Counted from the stretch's first letter, positions 8,558 to 17,851 are shown. The stretch is DNA of 64,000 bases from Minwuiaceae bacterium (GCA_028278525.1 JANQEE010000029.1:1-64000); one strand, 5' to 3'. The notes: generated from the letters alone by a model not told the origin. A program made the numbers and translations.

Positions 8558-8822
8558 ATCACGCCTTTTGACCGGCGCCGGAAAAGCAACTAATGAGTGA
8601 TTTTCAGGCGCCGAGAATGACACCGCAGGGCTACGCGAATACTCGGCACTTCCCGATTATGGTGGCGAAACATTCCAAATTTGCGAGAAATGTTCAGTTC
8701 GAATTTACTGTTTTTCAAAAATCTGTGATGTTTTTTAGAATCAATATAATTCAAATAGACACTACCGGAGATAGCGAATACCGTCGGCGGCCCCCACAAC
8801 CTCAACAGGAACGGATGAGCCG

Positions 8823-10349
8823 ATGTTCGTCAGACAAATTTCCAGATTGTTTGTGGCAGGCACGCTGATTTCGCTATCAGGTCAGGTGGTTGCCGACACC
8901 CCGCCCACCCTGACGCAAGACAGCGGCGCGCCGGTCGGCGACAATCAGAACTCCAAGACCGCGGGCCCGTTCGGCGGTGTGCTGCTGGAAGACTTTCACC
9001 TGATCGAAAAGCTCGCGCGCTTCGACCGGGAGCGAATTCCTGAGCGTGTCGTGCATGCACGCGGGACCGGGGCGCACGGTGAGTTCGTGGCCAGCCGCGA
9101 CTTCTCCGAATTCACCAAGGCGTCGCTGTTCAAGCAAGGCAAGGCGACGCCGGTGTTCGTACGCTTCTCCACCGTCATCCATCCCAAGGGATCGCCGGAA
9201 GGATTGCGGGATCCGCGCGGCTTCGCCACCAAGTTCTACACGGACGAAGGCAACTGGGACCTGGTCGGCAACAACCTGCCGGTCTTCTTCATCCGCGACG
9301 CGATCAAGTTTCCGGACATGGTTCGGTCCCTGAAACCCTCCCCCGTCACCAACGTGCAGGACCCCAACCGCTTCTTCGACTTCTTTTCGCACATCCCGGA
9401 ATCGACGCACATGCTGACCCTGGTCTATTCGGACCTGGGCACGCCCGCTTCGCTGCGCGAGATGGACGGCCATGGCGTGCACGCCCTGAAACTGGTGGAC
9501 GCGGACGGCAATGTCGTGTTCGCCAAATTCAGGTGGAAAAGCCATCAGGGCGTCAGGACCCTGACGGCAGCCGAAGCGGCGGTGGCGGACTTCAACTACG
9601 CCACAAAGGATCTCTACCAGAACATCGCGGCCGGAAACTTTCCCAAATGGGATCTCCATGTCCAGATCCTCAGGCCCGAAGATATCGAGAGGCTGGACTA
9701 CAATCCGTTCGACGCGACCAAGGTCTGGCCGGGTGTCGAGGAGATCAAGCTCGGCACCATGACGCTGAACCGGGTGCCGGACAACTTCTTCCAGGCGACC
9801 GAACTATCGGCGTTCTCGCCGGGCGTGATGGTGCCGGGGGTCGAGGCGTCGCCGGACCGCCTGCTCCAGGGCCGGCTGTTTTCCTACGCCGATACGCAGC
9901 GCTACAGAATCGGCGCGAACTACCAGTCGCTGCCGATCAACGTGCCGAAAGTGTCGGTCAACAACAATAACCGCGACGGCACGCTGAGCTTCGTCGCGCA
10001 AACCGGCGAGGTGAACTACCAGCCGTCGCGCAAGACGAACGACAATGTCTTCGCCGACGACAATAGCAGGCGGCAAAGCCGCTACGCGCTGGAAGGCCTG
10101 ACCCAGCAATTGGCGATCAAGAAATCCCAGCCCTTCAAACAGGCTGGCGATGCCTACCGCGCCTTCACGCCGGAACAGCGGACCAACCTGATCGCGAATC
10201 TGGCCGGCGACCTGGGCCAGGTACGGGACCAGAAGACCAAGGAAATCATGGTCAGCCACTTCTACGCCGCGGACAAGGAGTTCGGCGAACGCCTTGCCGA
10301 GGCCGTGGATGTGAGTGTCGAGCGGATCAGGCAGGCGAGCCTGCAATAG
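8823..10349 (+). CDS. katB: Exported heme catalase (KatB-like)
   Basis: A 508-residue monofunctional heme catalase that dismutates hydrogen peroxide. The distal histidine is H78 (RVVHARGTGAHGEF), with the conserved distal asparagine in VGNNLPVFFIRDA. The proximal heme ligand is Y355 in RLFSYADTQRYR. Unlike cytosolic catalases it begins with a hydrophobic leader (VAGTLISLSGQVVA, cleavage near residue 24), which predicts a periplasmic enzyme. An exported ankyrin protein gene follows after 86 bases, the same arrangement as Pseudomonas katB-ankB. The upstream 265 bases (8558-8822) are notably AT-rich and presumably hold the promoter; I did not find a convincing OxyR site. Confidence 0.93.
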   Translation: MFVRQISRLFVAGTLISLSGQVVADTPPTLTQDSGAPVGDNQNSKTAGPFGGVLLEDFHLIEKLARFDRERIPERVVHARGTGAHGEFVASRDFSEFTKASLFKQGKATPVFVRFSTVIHPKGSPEGLRDPRGFATKFYTDEGNWDLVGNNLPVFFIRDAIKFPDMVRSLKPSPVTNVQDPNRFFDFFSHIPESTHMLTLVYSDLGTPASLREMDGHGVHALKLVDADGNVVFAKFRWKSHQGVRTLTAAEAAVADFNYATKDLYQNIAAGNFPKWDLHVQILRPEDIERLDYNPFDATKVWPGVEEIKLGTMTLNRVPDNFFQATELSAFSPGVMVPGVEASPDRLLQGRLFSYADTQRYRIGANYQSLPINVPKVSVNNNNRDGTLSFVAQTGEVNYQPSRKTNDNVFADDNSRRQSRYALEGLTQQLAIKKSQPFKQAGDAYRAFTPEQRTNLIANLAGDLGQVRDQKTKEIMVSHFYAADKEFGERLAEAVDVSVERIRQASLQ

Positions 10350-10364
10350 GAAGCCGCCGATTAG

Positions 10365-10401
10365 CCGGGTCCGGGGCCAAACGCTTCGGACCCGGTTTCT
10401 T
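10365..10401 (+). terminator. Terminator-like hairpin between katB and the ankyrin gene
   Basis: A perfect 9-bp stem (CCGGGTCCG at 10365-10373, CGGACCCGG at 10387-10395) with a 13-nt loop is followed by TTTCTT. It lies in the 86-base gap between catalase and ankyrin genes. Because the ankyrin gene has no other obvious promoter, it may act as a partial terminator that lowers ankyrin expression relative to catalase. Confidence 0.65.
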
Positions 10402-10435
10402 CCGGCAACACCTACTCCCGAAAGGCAGCGACACC

Positions 10436-11008
10436 ATGAACGTTCGTCAGGTCATGTTTTCCGCATTGTGCGCATTGGCAATCACAGCGCCCCTCCCCGC
10501 CGGCGCGGAGAACCAACTGCTCTCGCCGGCGCAGATCTCGGCGATCTACTTCGATGCGGCCCGCAGCGGCCGGTCAGACATCCTCGACGATCTTCTCAAG
10601 GCCGGCGCGGATATCGAGGTCCGCAACGAGGCCGGCTTCACGGCCTTTGTCCTGGCCGCCTACAACGGACGGATGCGGACGGTCGAGTTTCTGCTGCAAA
10701 AGGGCGCCGACCCCTGCGCCGCCGACAATCGGGGCAATACGGCCCAGATGGGCGTAGCCTTCAAGGGCGACGACCGTATGGCCGAGCGCCTGCTGCAGAT
10801 GGCGTGCGACGTGAACGCGACGAACGCCGCCGGTCAAACCGCTCTGATGATGGCGGCGTTGTTCGGCCGCGATAAGCAGGTTGACATGCTGCTGGCGAAG
10901 GGCGCCGACCGCTCGATCCGCGACGCGTCCGGGAATACCGCTCTCAGCCTGGCGCAGCAGCAGGGCAATGCGCAGATGGCCGCCCTGCTGCAGGCAACGT
11001 TCGACTAA
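10436..11008 (+). CDS. Periplasmic ankyrin-repeat protein (AnkB-like)
   Basis: A 190-residue protein with a signal peptide (hydrophobic core VMFSALCALAITAPL, cleavage after AGA near residue 23) followed by four to five ankyrin repeats. The repeats are visible as periodic A-x-L-L-x-x-GAD segments: LKAGADIEVRNEAG, LQKGADPCAADNRG, CDVNATNAAGQTALMMA, LAKGADRSIRDASGNTAL. In Pseudomonas aeruginosa the periplasmic AnkB supports full activity of the neighbouring KatB catalase. The location directly downstream of an exported catalase suggests the same role, perhaps protection or assembly of the enzyme. That function is inferred from synteny. Confidence 0.88.
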   Translation: MNVRQVMFSALCALAITAPLPAGAENQLLSPAQISAIYFDAARSGRSDILDDLLKAGADIEVRNEAGFTAFVLAAYNGRMRTVEFLLQKGADPCAADNRGNTAQMGVAFKGDDRMAERLLQMACDVNATNAAGQTALMMAALFGRDKQVDMLLAKGADRSIRDASGNTALSLAQQQGNAQMAALLQATFD

Positions 11009-11025
11009 CCTGCAGGCAGCCAGCC

Positions 11026-11658
11026 TCAACCGACCGCCGCCCGGAGGCGCGTGACTAGTTGGTCGGCGGTGACGACGCCGGAGGGCGATATGTTCACTCC
11101 TGCCGCGCGCAGCATGCGGGCGGTCCAGGTATTGCAAGTGTTGAACAGATGAAACGTGCCCCGCGCATGGTAGAAGTTGCTGTTCGGATAAAGGCCTCGC
11201 GAAACCGGCGTGGCGCGTCCGCCTTCCGGACGCTGAAAGTCGCCTGCGATGGCGGCAGTGAGGCGGCGGAACCCAGTTGCCGTGAGCGCGACAGACACTA
11301 CCTCGCGGTCCGCGCCCGCCGGCTGCGGCGCGTGGTCGAGCCCTGCCGCGTGCATCACTGCGGGCGTCGCGGTGAGAGCCGCGCCGAGTGTCATGCCGAC
11401 GGTCTTGTCCTCCGCGGGATAGTAGGTGCGGTCGCCCCAGCCGAATTCGAGAAACGCCGCATCCGGGAAGTCATCGGCTTCCGGCAGTAAGCCGGTGTCG
11501 GCAAGCGCCGCGCGTGGCATGACGACCGCTGTGTGCCAGCCGTTGCTGACGACATAGACGATGTGAGCGGGCGGGCCGCCGGTGTCCGGCGGCAACGGCG
11601 GCGTATCGGCACATGCGACAACGACCAGCAACGCCACAAAAGCGAACAACCGTCTCAT
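11026..11658 (-). CDS. DUF2459 (TIGR02117 family) lipoprotein
   Basis: A 210-residue exported protein. The leader MRRLFAFVALLVVVACADT ends in a lipobox-like VVAC, so it is probably a lipoprotein. The body has the DUF2459 hallmarks: IVYVVSNGWHTAVVMP near the start, FLEFGWGDRTYY, and the C-terminal FHLFNTCNTWTARMLRAAG with conserved N-T-C-N-x-W. The conserved His, Asp and Cys suggest a cysteine-peptidase-like (NlpC/P60-related) fold, but no activity is established. I used the ATG at 11658 because the open frame further upstream lacks homology and crosses a divergent gene. Confidence 0.82.
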   Translation of the reverse strand: MRRLFAFVALLVVVACADTPPLPPDTGGPPAHIVYVVSNGWHTAVVMPRAALADTGLLPEADDFPDAAFLEFGWGDRTYYPAEDKTVGMTLGAALTATPAVMHAAGLDHAPQPAGADREVVSVALTATGFRRLTAAIAGDFQRPEGGRATPVSRGLYPNSNFYHARGTFHLFNTCNTWTARMLRAAGVNISPSGVVTADQLVTRLRAAVG

Positions 11659-11775
11659 GGCGGCAATGTAGGGCTTCCACCGCCGGAAGCGAACCGCTTC
11701 GCGCTTGATTGACACGCGCAGCTTTCGTAAGACCACCGGTATCGCTCGGAACCGGGGCCGAGGGGGAGCAGTAGC

Positions 11776-12324
11776 GTGAAAGCGTCCGTCTATATCGCGA
11801 CCAGCCTTGACGGCTTTATCGCGCGCGAAAACGGCGCGCTCGACTGGCTGCCCGGCGCGGATGGCGGCGGCGGGAACGGTCCAGCAGAGAGCGAAGATTA
11901 CGGATACAGCGCCTTTATGGCGGCGGTCGACGCGATCGTCATGGGTCGGCATACGTACGAGGCTGTGTTGGGCTTTGGCGACTGGCCGTACGAGAAGCCG
12001 GTGGTGGTGCTGAGTTCGCGGCAAATGGACCTGCCCGCAATTCTGACGCAATCCGTCGAAGCGATGGCCGGCTCGCCGCAGGATGTGTTCGACCGTTTGG
12101 CGGAACGGGGGTTCGAGCACCTCTACATCGACGGCGGCGCGACGATACAGCGGTTTCTGCGCGCCAGACTGATCCGGCGCCTGATCGTCACCCGGGTGCC
12201 GGTCCTGCTCGGCAGCGGCATCCCGCTGTTCGGGCCACTGGATGGCGACATCCAACTCCGGCACGTCGAAACGAAGAGCTTTGCCAGCGGGATGGTGCAA
12301 AGCGTGTACGACGTTCCCGCATGA
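11776..12324 (+). CDS. RibD C-terminal/dihydrofolate reductase-like protein
   Basis: A 182-residue protein of the RibD_C family, whose fold is shared with dihydrofolate reductase. It begins KASVYIATSLDGFIAREN (typical S-x-D-G-x-I-A), has VMGRHTYEAVLGF in the middle and YIDGGATIQRFLRARLIRRL toward the end, the nucleotide-binding G-G region. It probably reduces a small molecule with NADPH; most stand-alone members are uncharacterised. Its stop overlaps the start of the flavin monooxygenase gene (ATGA), so the two are translationally coupled and may act in one pathway. Confidence 0.85.
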   Translation: MKASVYIATSLDGFIARENGALDWLPGADGGGGNGPAESEDYGYSAFMAAVDAIVMGRHTYEAVLGFGDWPYEKPVVVLSSRQMDLPAILTQSVEAMAGSPQDVFDRLAERGFEHLYIDGGATIQRFLRARLIRRLIVTRVPVLLGSGIPLFGPLDGDIQLRHVETKSFASGMVQSVYDVPA

Positions 12325-13439
12325 CAAGCGTCATCGTGGTCGGGGCCGGCGCGACCGGTCTGGCGACGGCGCAAACCCTGGAAACCACGGGCCTGCAAGT
12401 GCAGGTGCTGGAAAAGGAACCGCGCGTGGCCGAGGCCTGGCGCGGCCGTCATCCCCAGCTCCGCCTGAATACCCATCGCCGACTGTCGGGCCTGCCGGGC
12501 ATGAAGATGCCCCAAGCGTTCGGCGCCTTTCCGGCGCGGGACGACATGGTTCGCTATCTGGAAGATTATGCGGCGACGACCCCGCGAATTTCCTTCGACG
12601 CGCCAGTATCGCGAATCGACAAGGCGGAGACCGGATGGCGGGTCGAAACGCCTGGCGACGCGCTGCACGCCGACAACGTGGTGATCGCGACCGGGGCGGA
12701 CAGAGTTCCATACATGCCGGCCTGGCCCGGGATGGACGGATTCAGCGGCGAGGTTTTACACGCGGCCGACTTCGGCGATGCGGCGCGCTATCGCGGCCGG
12801 CGGGTTCTGATCGTCGGCGCCGGCAATTCAGGAACCGACCTGTTGAACCATCTGGCAACCGTCGATACGGGCGAGATCTGGGTTTCCGTCCGGCACGGAC
12901 CGGCGATGGCGCCGACACGGTTCCTCGGCTTTCCGACGCAACTGATATCGCCCTTTCTGGATGCGCTACCGCTAGCGGCGGCGGACCGGGTGCTGGACCT
13001 GACCGAATGGCTGGCGTTCGGCAATTTGCGAAAACACGGCCTACCGCGACATTGGCAAGGCGGCGCGACACGGCTGGCCGAAACCGGCACGGCGCCGGCT
13101 ATCGACAAAGGTTTCGTCGCCGCGCTGAAGGCCGGCAAGGTTACGGTGGTGCCGGAGATCGAGCAATTCGAGCCGACGGCGGTCCGACTGACCGACGGTC
13201 AACGCCTGGAACCGGATATCGTGGTGGCCGCGACGGGCTACCGGACCGGCCTTGCGCCGATGCTCGGCCATCTCGGCGTTTTGGACGAGCGCGAGGCGCC
13301 GGTTGTCCACGGCGACCAGCAGGATCCGCGCTGGCCCGGGCTCTGGTTCAACGGCATGCGCCCGCCGCTCAGCGGCACGCTCGGCGCGGTCGGAAAGACG
13401 GCAAAGCGGATCGCCGCAGCGATCATCGCGTCGACGTGA
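12321..13439 (+). CDS. Flavin-dependent monooxygenase (FMO/YUCCA-like NAD(P)-FAD oxidoreductase)
   Basis: A 372-residue two-dinucleotide-fold flavoprotein. The FAD-binding GxGxxG is at residues 8-13 (VVGAGATGLA) and the NADPH-binding GxGxSG is near 170 (VLIVGAGNSGTDL). The segment VVAATGYRTGLAPML is the C-terminal ATG motif seen in FMOs. The distribution of motifs fits FMO or Trk-like group B flavin monooxygenases that oxygenate nitrogen, sulfur or carbon centres. The start overlaps the RibD-like gene by four bases, so they are coupled. The substrate is unknown. Confidence 0.85.
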   Translation: MTSVIVVGAGATGLATAQTLETTGLQVQVLEKEPRVAEAWRGRHPQLRLNTHRRLSGLPGMKMPQAFGAFPARDDMVRYLEDYAATTPRISFDAPVSRIDKAETGWRVETPGDALHADNVVIATGADRVPYMPAWPGMDGFSGEVLHAADFGDAARYRGRRVLIVGAGNSGTDLLNHLATVDTGEIWVSVRHGPAMAPTRFLGFPTQLISPFLDALPLAAADRVLDLTEWLAFGNLRKHGLPRHWQGGATRLAETGTAPAIDKGFVAALKAGKVTVVPEIEQFEPTAVRLTDGQRLEPDIVVAATGYRTGLAPMLGHLGVLDEREAPVVHGDQQDPRWPGLWFNGMRPPLSGTLGAVGKTAKRIAAAIIAST

Positions 13440-13481
13440 CGGACGGGGGTTGGGCGCGCCGCCGCTCCCAACCCCATGACG

Positions 13482-14570
13482 TCACGCGGCGACCGCCGAC
13501 TGGTCCACGGCATCGAACGAGAGCTCCACATCGCAGACCGTCGCGATCAGCGATGCGGCGACCGCATAAGGATCGGCGTTGGCGCCGGGCCGACGATCCT
13601 CCAGGTAGCCGTAGCCGCGCTGGGCGACGGGATGCGGAATGCGGATCGACGCGCCGCGGTGGGCGACGCCCCACTTGAAAGTGTCGATGTCGCAGGTCTC
13701 GTGCAGGCCAGTCAGCCGCTCGTCCAGCTTATCGCCGTAGTTGCGGATGTGATCGCCGTGGCGTTTTTCCAGCCGTTCGATGGCCGACTGGATCGACGTC
13801 TGTCCCCGAACCGGATCGCGGGTCGCGGCGGTCGAAAAGTTGGTATGCATGCCGGCGCCGTTCCAGTCGCCCTTGACCGGTTTGTTATCGAAGGAGACCT
13901 CCACGCCGTGCCGCTCGCCCATGCGATGCAGCAGCCAGCGCGCGATCCAGATATGATCGCTGACCATAAGCGGGTCGCCGATCTCGCCGTCGATGCCGCG
14001 ATAACCGATCTGGAACTCCCACTGGCCCGGCATCACCTCCGCATTCAGGCCGTAGATCTGCAGGCCGGCGTCCAGGCAGGCGCGGGCATGCGCCTCGACG
14101 ATATCGCGGCCGAAGGCGCGGTCCGCGCCGGCGCCGCAATAATACGGCCCCTGCGGCCCGGGAAAGCCGTTCGACGGGAAGCCGAGTGGGCGGCCATCGC
14201 GATAGAGCGTGTATTCCTGCTCAAACCCGACCCACGGGTCCGTTTCGGCCTCGACCTCGCCCAGCACTGCGCGCAGGCCGGCGCGCCGGTTGGTCGCGTG
14301 CGGCGTGCCGTCGGCATTCTGCACCTCGCAAAGCACCAGATGGTTGCCCCAGCCACGCAACGGGTCCGGCGCCACGCAGACTGGCTCCAGCAGGCAGTCG
14401 GAATTGTCGCCGCTGGCCTGTTCGGTCGAGGAGCCGTCGAAACTCCAGGCCGGGAAGTCGCGCGGGCCGGGCGCCTCCGGGACCTGGACGACGCGCATCT
14501 TCGAACGCACACCCTGGACCGGCCGGCTGCCGTCCAGCCAGATATACTCAGCAAAACTAAGCTTACGCAT
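13482..14570 (-). CDS. glnII: Glutamine synthetase, eukaryotic type (GSII)
   Basis: A 362-residue glutamine synthetase that condenses ammonia and glutamate with ATP. Its length and motifs are those of GSII rather than the 470-residue GSI. The N-terminal region is AEYIWLDG, with WSFDGSSTEQASGDNSDCLL close to the start; FEQEYTL carries the catalytic acids; MPGQWEFQIG and FDNKPVKGDWNGAGMHTNFS are the ATP and glutamate sites; ASIRIPHPVA carries the conserved arginine. GGAGGAGAG precedes the ATG at 14570. GSII in alphaproteobacteria usually accompanies GSI and is nitrogen-regulated. The gene is alone here; no NtrC site was identified. Confidence 0.93.
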   Translation of the reverse strand: MRKLSFAEYIWLDGSRPVQGVRSKMRVVQVPEAPGPRDFPAWSFDGSSTEQASGDNSDCLLEPVCVAPDPLRGWGNHLVLCEVQNADGTPHATNRRAGLRAVLGEVEAETDPWVGFEQEYTLYRDGRPLGFPSNGFPGPQGPYYCGAGADRAFGRDIVEAHARACLDAGLQIYGLNAEVMPGQWEFQIGYRGIDGEIGDPLMVSDHIWIARWLLHRMGERHGVEVSFDNKPVKGDWNGAGMHTNFSTAATRDPVRGQTSIQSAIERLEKRHGDHIRNYGDKLDERLTGLHETCDIDTFKWGVAHRGASIRIPHPVAQRGYGYLEDRRPGANADPYAVAASLIATVCDVELSFDAVDQSAVAA

Positions 14571-14796
14571 TGGATCTCTCCTCCAATTTCGATCGGCAGC
14601 CACGGCGTCGCGTGGACCGTGCCGGAAACGGTTTGCGGAAAACCGCGCGCCGGAACCGCCCGACGCTTGGTCGACAACCTGGAAATGCGATGTTTCCGGT
14701 GAATGTCTCGGCGGCAGGAATTGTGTTTCAGTTGTTTGCGGTGAATTCGGCGTTAGGATCCGCCGGACGCACGGTACGGTTTACGGAGCAGCAGCC

Positions 14797-15105
14797 ATGC
14801 TGGTACGGATTTGGCGGACGTCGTTCGACGTCAACGGTAAAGACAGGCTGGTCGAGTATGCGAACCAGGCGTCCCTACCCGTCCTATTGTCGCGGCCGGG
14901 CAATCGGGGCGTAATCTTCTATTCGGACGGCGACCGGTGGACAACGCTGACGATCTGGGAAAGCCGGCAAGCCATCGACCGGCTGGATGACGATCCGGAG
15001 TACGCCCGGATCGTCGACGGGATCCTGGCGCTCGGCGTGCTCGGCGACGACCAGGAGACGACGGTATTCGCCTACGAGGGCGGCGCGATCGGGCCGAACG
15101 GCTGA
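14797..15105 (+). CDS. Small ABM-like hypothetical protein
   Basis: A 102-residue protein (MLVRIWRTSFDVNGKDRLVEY...) with a beta-alpha-beta-beta-alpha-beta pattern like dimeric alpha/beta-barrel antibiotic-biosynthesis monooxygenases. The segments FYSDGDRWTTLTIWESRQAIDRL and GDDQETTVFAYE fit the strand and helix positions. The open frame extends upstream, but only this part looks protein-like because the earlier part lies antisense within the GSII gene. The ATG at 14797 has a GGAGCAG stretch upstream. I cannot assign a reaction. It sits between GSII and alcohol dehydrogenase genes, both on the opposite strand. Confidence 0.7.
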   Translation: MLVRIWRTSFDVNGKDRLVEYANQASLPVLLSRPGNRGVIFYSDGDRWTTLTIWESRQAIDRLDDDPEYARIVDGILALGVLGDDQETTVFAYEGGAIGPNG

Positions 15106-15139
15106 TTTCGGTCGGGTTCGGCCCTGTCACGGTGGTGCG

Positions 15140-16216
15140 TTACGGCGTGATTGCCACCTTCAGCACACCGTCGCGCTGGTTCGCGAACAGGTCGTAGGCA
15201 TCCAGGATGTCGTCCAGCTTGTAGCGGTGACTGACCAGCGGGTTCAAGTCGACCCGACCGGAGGCGACCACGTTCATCAACCGTCGCATCCGCTCCTTAC
15301 CGCCGGGGCAGAGCGAGGTGACGATCCGGTTGTCGCCGAGGCCCGCGTTGAAGGCGTCGAGCGGAATGCTGAGATCGCCGGAATAGACGCCGAGGCTGGA
15401 GAGCGTTCCGCCGGGCTTGAGCACCCGCAGGCAGCTTTCGAAGGTCGCCTGGGTGCCAAGCGCCTCGATCGCGGCATCGACGCCGCGGCCATCGGTCAGA
15501 CGCATGATCTCGTCGACCGGGTCGGTCTTGCTGAAATCCACCAACGCATCGGCACCCATGCGGCTCGCCATTTCCATACGCTCGGGCACCGACTCGACGG
15601 CAATGATCGTCGTGGCGCCCTTCAATTTGGCACCCGCCGTGGCGCAGAGACCGATCGGGCCCTGCGCGAACACAGCCACGGTATCGCCGATCTTGATGTT
15701 AGCCGATTCCGCCCCGGCAAAGCCGGTCGACATGATGTCGGGGCACATCAGCACCTGCTCGTCGGTCAGGCCGTCCGGCACCGGCGCCAGATTGGCCATC
15801 GCGTCCGGCACCAGGACGTATTCCGCCTGGGTTCCGTCGATGGTATTGCCGAAGCGCCAACCGCCCATCGGCTTCAGGCCATGGCCGCAGCTCTGGCCGT
15901 CCTGGGCGTACAGGCCGTCCAGGCAGGCGTTCGAATAGCCGCTCGGGCAGATCGCGCCGGCGATTACCCGCTGGCCTTCGCTGTAGCCGTGCACGTTGGC
16001 GCCGAGCTTCTCGATCACGCCGACCGGTTCATGGCCGACGGTGAGCCCCTTCTCCACCGGGTATTCGCCTTTGAGGATATGGACATCGGTGCCGCAGATC
16101 GTCGTCGTGGTGATCCGCATCAGGGCGTCGTTGGGGCCGACGTCGGGTACCGGCTTGTCATCCAGGACGATCCGGCCCGGCTCGACAAACACCGCCGCTT
16201 TCATCATTTCGGGCAT
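15140..16216 (-). CDS. Zinc-dependent alcohol dehydrogenase
   Basis: A 358-residue medium-chain dehydrogenase. The catalytic-zinc set is visible as C in TTTTICGTDVH, H-E in VGHEPVGVIEKLG, and a third ligand region later (MCPDIMSTGFAG). The NAD(P) fold is at AVFAQGPIGLCATAGAKLKG. It lacks a complete four-cysteine structural-zinc loop: the corresponding region reads ICPSGYSNACLDGLYAQDGQ. This resembles the bacterial secondary-alcohol dehydrogenase group. The start at 16216 is favoured by GGAGGCGAGA upstream and by the N-terminal MPEMMKAAVF. It stands alone on the minus strand. Confidence 0.88.
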   Translation of the reverse strand: MPEMMKAAVFVEPGRIVLDDKPVPDVGPNDALMRITTTTICGTDVHILKGEYPVEKGLTVGHEPVGVIEKLGANVHGYSEGQRVIAGAICPSGYSNACLDGLYAQDGQSCGHGLKPMGGWRFGNTIDGTQAEYVLVPDAMANLAPVPDGLTDEQVLMCPDIMSTGFAGAESANIKIGDTVAVFAQGPIGLCATAGAKLKGATTIIAVESVPERMEMASRMGADALVDFSKTDPVDEIMRLTDGRGVDAAIEALGTQATFESCLRVLKPGGTLSSLGVYSGDLSIPLDAFNAGLGDNRIVTSLCPGGKERMRRLMNVVASGRVDLNPLVSHRYKLDDILDAYDLFANQRDGVLKVAITP

Positions 16217-16690
16217 GGTCTGGCTCTCGCCTCCTTCATGACACATGTCGCTCAATCGTTGACGCCATATGCCTACGGACACGCCGGAGTCACATTGACC
16301 TCGCTCAACGCGGCGAGTGAATGTCAGGCAGCATTTGCCGACGCCCGCAGCAAGGCTGTATAAAGGGTCGCCGCCGCAACCGGGCGGTAAACAGCGTTTG
16401 GGACATCGTCAGGTCATGGGCCAGGCACTCAAAGCACTCATATCGCCGTCTTCCCCACCTCCCCCGCGCGCGATCTAAGGCGCTTCGGGCGGACGGAACA
16501 GGTTCGCCGACGGGAGCAGCCAGTCGCGGGGAAGCGCCAGGGTTTCGCTTGAGACACATGTCGCGTCGTTCGATCGACGTCGGCGACTAATGTCGCGCGC
16601 AATTTCCTAACGCCCCCTCTCCATTCGATTTGCAACAGCGCCCGCGCCGTCTCGGCGGCGGGCCTGCTGCCGCCGTTCGGGGGACACCCT
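16217..16690. other. Intergenic region without a recognisable gene
   Basis: About 470 bases separate the divergent alcohol dehydrogenase and MFS genes. Short open frames here have no family resemblance and overlap one another. A CG-rich dyad (GTCGATCGACG-like, around 16570-16590) and an AT-poor stretch are the only patterns. Promoters for both flanking genes are expected here but I could not place them. Confidence 0.6.
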
Positions 16691-17851
16691 ATGTCCGGAC
16701 TAAGAACTCTTATTGTCGTCAGCGTCGCCGCGTCTTTAGCAATGACCGGCGTCGGCATGATCGTTGCGCTGCTGCCGCAGCGCGTTCTGCACCTATCGGG
16801 CTCGCTGCAAAGCGTCGGCTATCTGGCATCCGTCTTCGCTCTGTCCTATCTGGCTGTCCAACTGCCAATCGGCAGGATCGCGGATCGGTTTGGCGTCAAA
16901 CCGCTGTTAATCCTCGGCTATGCGTTGTGCTGTCTGTCGGGATTGGCCTTCTTTGCCGCCGGGTCGCCGGAAGCGATCTTTCTCGGCCGCTTCATCCAGG
17001 GCGCGGGCGAGGCCCCGATATGGGCGTTGGGCCCGGCCCTCCTGTCGCTCGCCTATCCACAGGCCAAGGGCAAGGCGATCGGAATCTACAACGCGTCGAT
17101 CCATATCGGGCTAACCGTGGGCCCGCTGCTCGGCATTATGCTGTTCGCCGACGGCGGAGGCGGCACGCCGTTCCTGGTTTTCGCCGCGCTTTGTTTCGTC
17201 GGCGTTACCGTCATGCTGTTCCTCCCCAACATGCCGGCCGTGAGACGGTCCAGCGGCGCAGCGCCGACGTTGCGGGACGTCGCAAAACGGCTCACAGGCA
17301 GCGCGCCCCTGCTCACGCTCTGCGGCGCGGTACTATACGGGGCAGGATACGGCATCTTCATTACCGTGCTTCCCGCCTCGCTCGTCCTTTCGAAGGGGTT
17401 CGACGCCCGATCCATCGGCGTGCTCTTTGCGCTGTTCTATGTCGCGATCAGTGTATCGCAACTCGTTGTCGGACCGCTCTCCGACCGGCACGGGCGGCCC
17501 GCGTTCATGATCGCGGGCCTCGCCATGGCGGCGACGGGCTTCGCCGCGTTCGCGCCGTTTCCGTTCCCCTGGACCTATCTGCCGCTGACCTTGGCGAGCT
17601 TCGGGCTCGGCGTGTTTTGCGTATCGTCGATGGCATATCTGAACGAATGCGTTCCGGATTCGTCGAGGGGCGCCGTCTCGGGCAGCTATTACTTCGCCTG
17701 GGGACTCGGGTACTTCGCCGGGCCGCTCGCCATCGCCCACCTGGGTGAGATTGCCAATCCGCAGGTCGGCTACCACGGCCTCGCCATGTTGCAAGCCACG
17801 CTGGCTGGTGCGCTATGGCTGTGCCACGGTACGGTGCTACGACGATCATAG
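16691..17851 (+). CDS. MFS transporter
   Basis: A 386-residue major facilitator protein with about 12 membrane helices. The MFS signature between helices 2 and 3 is GRIADRFGVKPLLILGY, and its repeat in the second half is GPLSDRHGRPAFMIAG. The first helix (LRTLIVVSVAASLAMTGVGM) and the arginine in helix 4 (GRFIQGAGEAPIWALGPALL) fit drug/sugar efflux-type MFS proteins. GGGGGGA precedes the ATG. A decayed fragment of a second MFS gene follows 16 bases downstream. Confidence 0.88.
   Translation: MSGLRTLIVVSVAASLAMTGVGMIVALLPQRVLHLSGSLQSVGYLASVFALSYLAVQLPIGRIADRFGVKPLLILGYALCCLSGLAFFAAGSPEAIFLGRFIQGAGEAPIWALGPALLSLAYPQAKGKAIGIYNASIHIGLTVGPLLGIMLFADGGGGTPFLVFAALCFVGVTVMLFLPNMPAVRRSSGAAPTLRDVAKRLTGSAPLLTLCGAVLYGAGYGIFITVLPASLVLSKGFDARSIGVLFALFYVAISVSQLVVGPLSDRHGRPAFMIAGLAMAATGFAAFAPFPFPWTYLPLTLASFGLGVFCVSSMAYLNECVPDSSRGAVSGSYYFAWGLGYFAGPLAIAHLGEIANPQVGYHGLAMLQATLAGALWLCHGTVLRRS

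Noticed and set aside
8558-8822. OxyR binding site before the catalase gene
   Set aside because: ATAG-like tetramers are present, but they do not follow the ATAG-N7-CTAT spacing.
8593-8868. Possible 91-codon gene upstream of the catalase
   Set aside because: It overlaps the catalase start, its product has no family resemblance, and the AT-rich stretch looks like a promoter region.
11659-12327. Upstream extension of the DUF2459 frame to 12327
   Set aside because: The extension lies antisense to the RibD-like gene and has no homology; the lipoprotein leader begins at 11658.
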